NCBI GenBank assembly: GCA_020137815.1
Contig: CM035358.1
Span: 7,986,350 to 8,050,349 of the forward strand
Reading direction: 5' to 3'
Source: Hormiphora californensis
Taxonomy: Eukaryota > Ctenophora > Tentaculata > Cydippida > Pleurobrachiidae
DNA: 64,000 bases
The notes below the pieces were generated by a model. That model had not been told where the DNA came from, did no database searches, and saw nothing but the letters and a program-made list of their open reading frames with translations. The translations under genes and the position numbers were made by a program. This document shows positions 1 through 64,000 of this stretch, one piece after another. How positions within the stretch are numbered: the first letter of the stretch is position 1; every line of letters begins with the position of its first letter.

Positions 1-59
1 ACGCCCAAAATCATAGTCACGGGGACCTCTGGTAACGTATGGAGCTGGCAAAAGAAGCT
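1..59 (-). CDS. Possible myosin tail exon at the left edge (partial)
   Basis: The minus strand reads open from an AG acceptor near 59 to the window edge, in the phase that continues from the exon at 197-355. It encodes about 15-20 residues (...LHTLPEVPVTMILG). No domain is recognisable. It may be the next tail exon of the myosin, or chance. Confidence 0.3.
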
Positions 60-196
60 CTGATCCAGTCAGTCTCCGGTCATTTACCGTATTACTACCG
101 AACTATACCACCCTACATTAAATCTGAATCTAACATAACCTCGAATTATTTTACAGAACCATGGTAACCATGGTAACCGTGTTTAGCATTTAGTAC

Positions 197-55346
<55,150 letters not shown>

Positions 55347-55399
55347 GTATCATTTCCCTTTCATTCTAGAGAGAATGAAGATCGTGATACCACTCATAA

Positions 55400-56300
55400 T
55401 GATGCTTTGGTCACCTTGATCTACCGAACAGAGAGCACAGAGCACACCCTCAAAACAAAATGACGACGTGAGCCACACAACGGTCGGCCGATCTCGTATC
55501 AATGTTTAGGGGCGCCGGGCGGTGAACGGCTTTTAGCCGTGACCGAAATTTTGAGTCAAGTACTGCCAAAAGTGTATGCCTACTGGGCCCGGAACCAAAA
55601 TTATTAGCTCTGTCGTGGATTAAGCTTTTTCTGAAGCGTGCGCTATAAATTTTCAGTTTTTGGCAATTTCTTTTAAAAAACCGCCTCATTTTCACACTGC
55701 AATTTTAGCTAGTCTTTCCATTTTCCCTTCTTTCACCCAAAAGTGAGTCCTGGAACCAGCTCTTCTTCGCCTCTGAGGTAGAAACAGATGATTGCGTTAA
55801 AATTGAACCAGGGAGGACTGAGAATCAAAACTCTTGGCATACGTTGCAGGCCCCTTATAATATTGCGGGGGTGCGCGCATGAGGGGGCTGCAGCGCATTC
55901 CAATCAAAACTCAAAAGTCCAAAGTCGTGAGAGACAAATTTTAAAATTTCGGGGATTTATCTTTTTTATCGTGCGCGCATGATATGACTCAGCTCAAACA
56001 TGAACTACGCGCGGATCATTCTTGCAGCGAACAAATCGAAAACCAACGCGTAACAAACAGGTACCATATCGCGATAACCGAATGATGGTGACAAATTACA
56101 AAACCAGGATTTTCAGGTAATTTAACAAAAGGAAAAACATCAATTGAAAAACAACAAAATAAAGATAGAGCAACAAAGTGAAGAGATGGAACATCACTCA
56201 AACACAACAATAAAGTGCTTGTGTGCCCCAATTAAGAATAAAACACTTTTAACACAGAAGAGGGAGAGTCCAATATAGTTCAACAACAACAAGACGATCC
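55400..56300. other. Intergenic region between myosin start and ABCF1 end
   Basis: This must contain the myosin promoter and the ABCF1 3' UTR. No gene is seen. GCGCGCAT elements occur at 55,872 and 55,972. No confident TATA or poly(A) call. Confidence 0.4.
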
Positions 56301-56316
56301 AGGAGATTAATCGGTT

Positions 56317-63161
<6,845 letters not shown>

Positions 63162-63300
63162 CCTGTGCTATATTGGGAAATAGGGAGGTTTAGAATTGGA
63201 AATAGGGAGATTTAGAACGGGACTAACTGGGTGAGGGGGCCAGGCGTGGGGAACTTCGGGAGAGGGAAGTTAGGGAACTTAGGCAGGCGAAGGGAGAGAA

Positions 63301-63424
63301 TTGTTAGTTCTTTAGTAAGCTTTTGACAAATAGGAGAAATCAAAAGCGCGAAAAGAACGATGTTTCTTTCACATTGTCTTGTCTCTCGTCCTAAGATGGG
63401 AACGACAGGGGATCAACAATGTGT
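63301..63424 (-). ncRNA. H/ACA-type snoRNA copy 6 (between FAU and ABCF1 start codon)
   Basis: Same structure. The inner stem of hairpin 1 is CGTTC/GGACG (one G-U pair replaces A-U), and hairpin 2 has AAAGAAC closing. It lies 140 bp before the ABCF1 ATG and its 5' leader acceptor, so probably in a 5' UTR intron. Confidence 0.7.
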
Positions 63425-63499
63425 AGAAAGAAAAGGGAATCTAAGAATTAAAACTCGGTTTATTAGAAGTTAAAAACTCAAAGTAAGCAAATGCAGATT

Positions 63500-64000
63500 T
63501 TAAGCAGAGTTGGAGTTGGGTCCCTTCTTTCGGCCGAACTGGTTCACAGCGGTACTGAACCTCCTGTTGTACTGGATTCGCCTCTTGCACCTGAGAGAGG
63601 GGGATAACGGTTTTAGAATGGCAGTCAAGTTTTAATCAGACAGCTATCATGATGGAAATTCAATTTATCAACCAATCATAGTCCACATAGTTTCACTGGC
63701 TCATATAACACTGTTATTTGACATGACAGGTCACAATTCAAGAGCCCTATTCAATACTATGACCTCCTAAACCCTTACCTTCCGGTCTTCTTCTTCTTCT
63801 TGTCTTCCTCCTTGGCGACCTTGGGGGTCTGTCCCTTGACCTTTCCAGCTCGAGCCAGAGATCCGTGCACTTTTCCTCCCAGGAGTTTACCTGCACAGAG
63901 ATGGATACAGACAGTTAGTGATATGAACAGAGAGAGAGAGAGGTAGATAAATAGATAGGGAGGGAGAGAGATAAGAGTTAGATAGAGAGAGAGAGAGAGA
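63500..64000 (-). CDS. FAU: FAU: Fubi-S30 ribosomal fusion protein, 3' part (partial)
   Basis: Two exons, 63779-63890 and 63500-63590. They encode [20 protein letters not shown], where LGG|K is the site at which ubiquitin-like Fubi is cut from S30. Then come [19 protein letters not shown] and [20 protein letters not shown], ending [10 protein letters not shown]30 is a small-subunit ribosomal protein. The ubiquitin-like half lies to the right of the window. An AATAAA (63,459-63,464, minus) follows the stop. ABCF1 starts about 340 bp beyond the FAU stop on the same strand, so the pair is tightly linked. Confidence 0.93.

Overview
This is a eukaryotic, almost certainly animal, window. Genes are split by GT-AG introns, and the fused FAU (Fubi-S30) gene, an ABCF1-type ATPase, an RA-motor-IQ-C1 myosin, a MATH-BTB protein and an RNase-H-bearing LINE all point to a metazoan. 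I cannot name the species. The compact introns, many simple repeats and a 2A-bearing LINE would fit a sponge or another early-branching marine invertebrate, but that is inference.

Layout. (a) 1-55,346, minus strand: one giant class-IX-like unconventional myosin. It is read from an RA domain (about 55.3-54.8 kb) through the motor (54.5-14.4 kb), converter and IQ motifs (13.3-9.9 kb), a linker, and an atypical C1 zinc finger (4.5-4.0 kb). The gene runs off the left edge. Most exon junctions agree in phase. Two spots are damaged: an RA exon with an in-frame stop and the post-P-loop exon at about 43.4 kb. (b) 14,460-36,002 is a single 21.5-kb myosin intron. It carries at least eleven small plus-strand genes for single-pass membrane proteins, in at least six sequence types. 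Several end in PPPSY (PPxY) tails or carry Pro-Gln or other short tandem repeats. (c) 22,699-29,022: a degraded 6.3-kb LINE, antisense to that array, inserted in the 5' region of one array gene. It encodes a 2A-like motif, zinc fingers, endonuclease, RT and RNase H, and contains two younger insertions. (d) Intron 356-4,000 holds a foldback transposon and a single-exon MATH-BTB gene on the plus strand. (e) 40-53 kb: two foldback-type elements, a 2-kb 34-bp satellite and a stretch that looks poorly sequenced. (f) 56,317-63,161, minus: ABCF1 in 13 coding exons. Six copies of one H/ACA-type snoRNA sit in its introns and 5' leader. (g) 63,500-64,000+, minus: the 3' end of FAU (Fubi-S30).

The two most interesting systems are the nested, rapidly diversifying membrane-protein array and the multi-copy H/ACA snoRNA family in a translation-factor host gene. 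In one snoRNA copy compensatory base changes preserve both hairpins.
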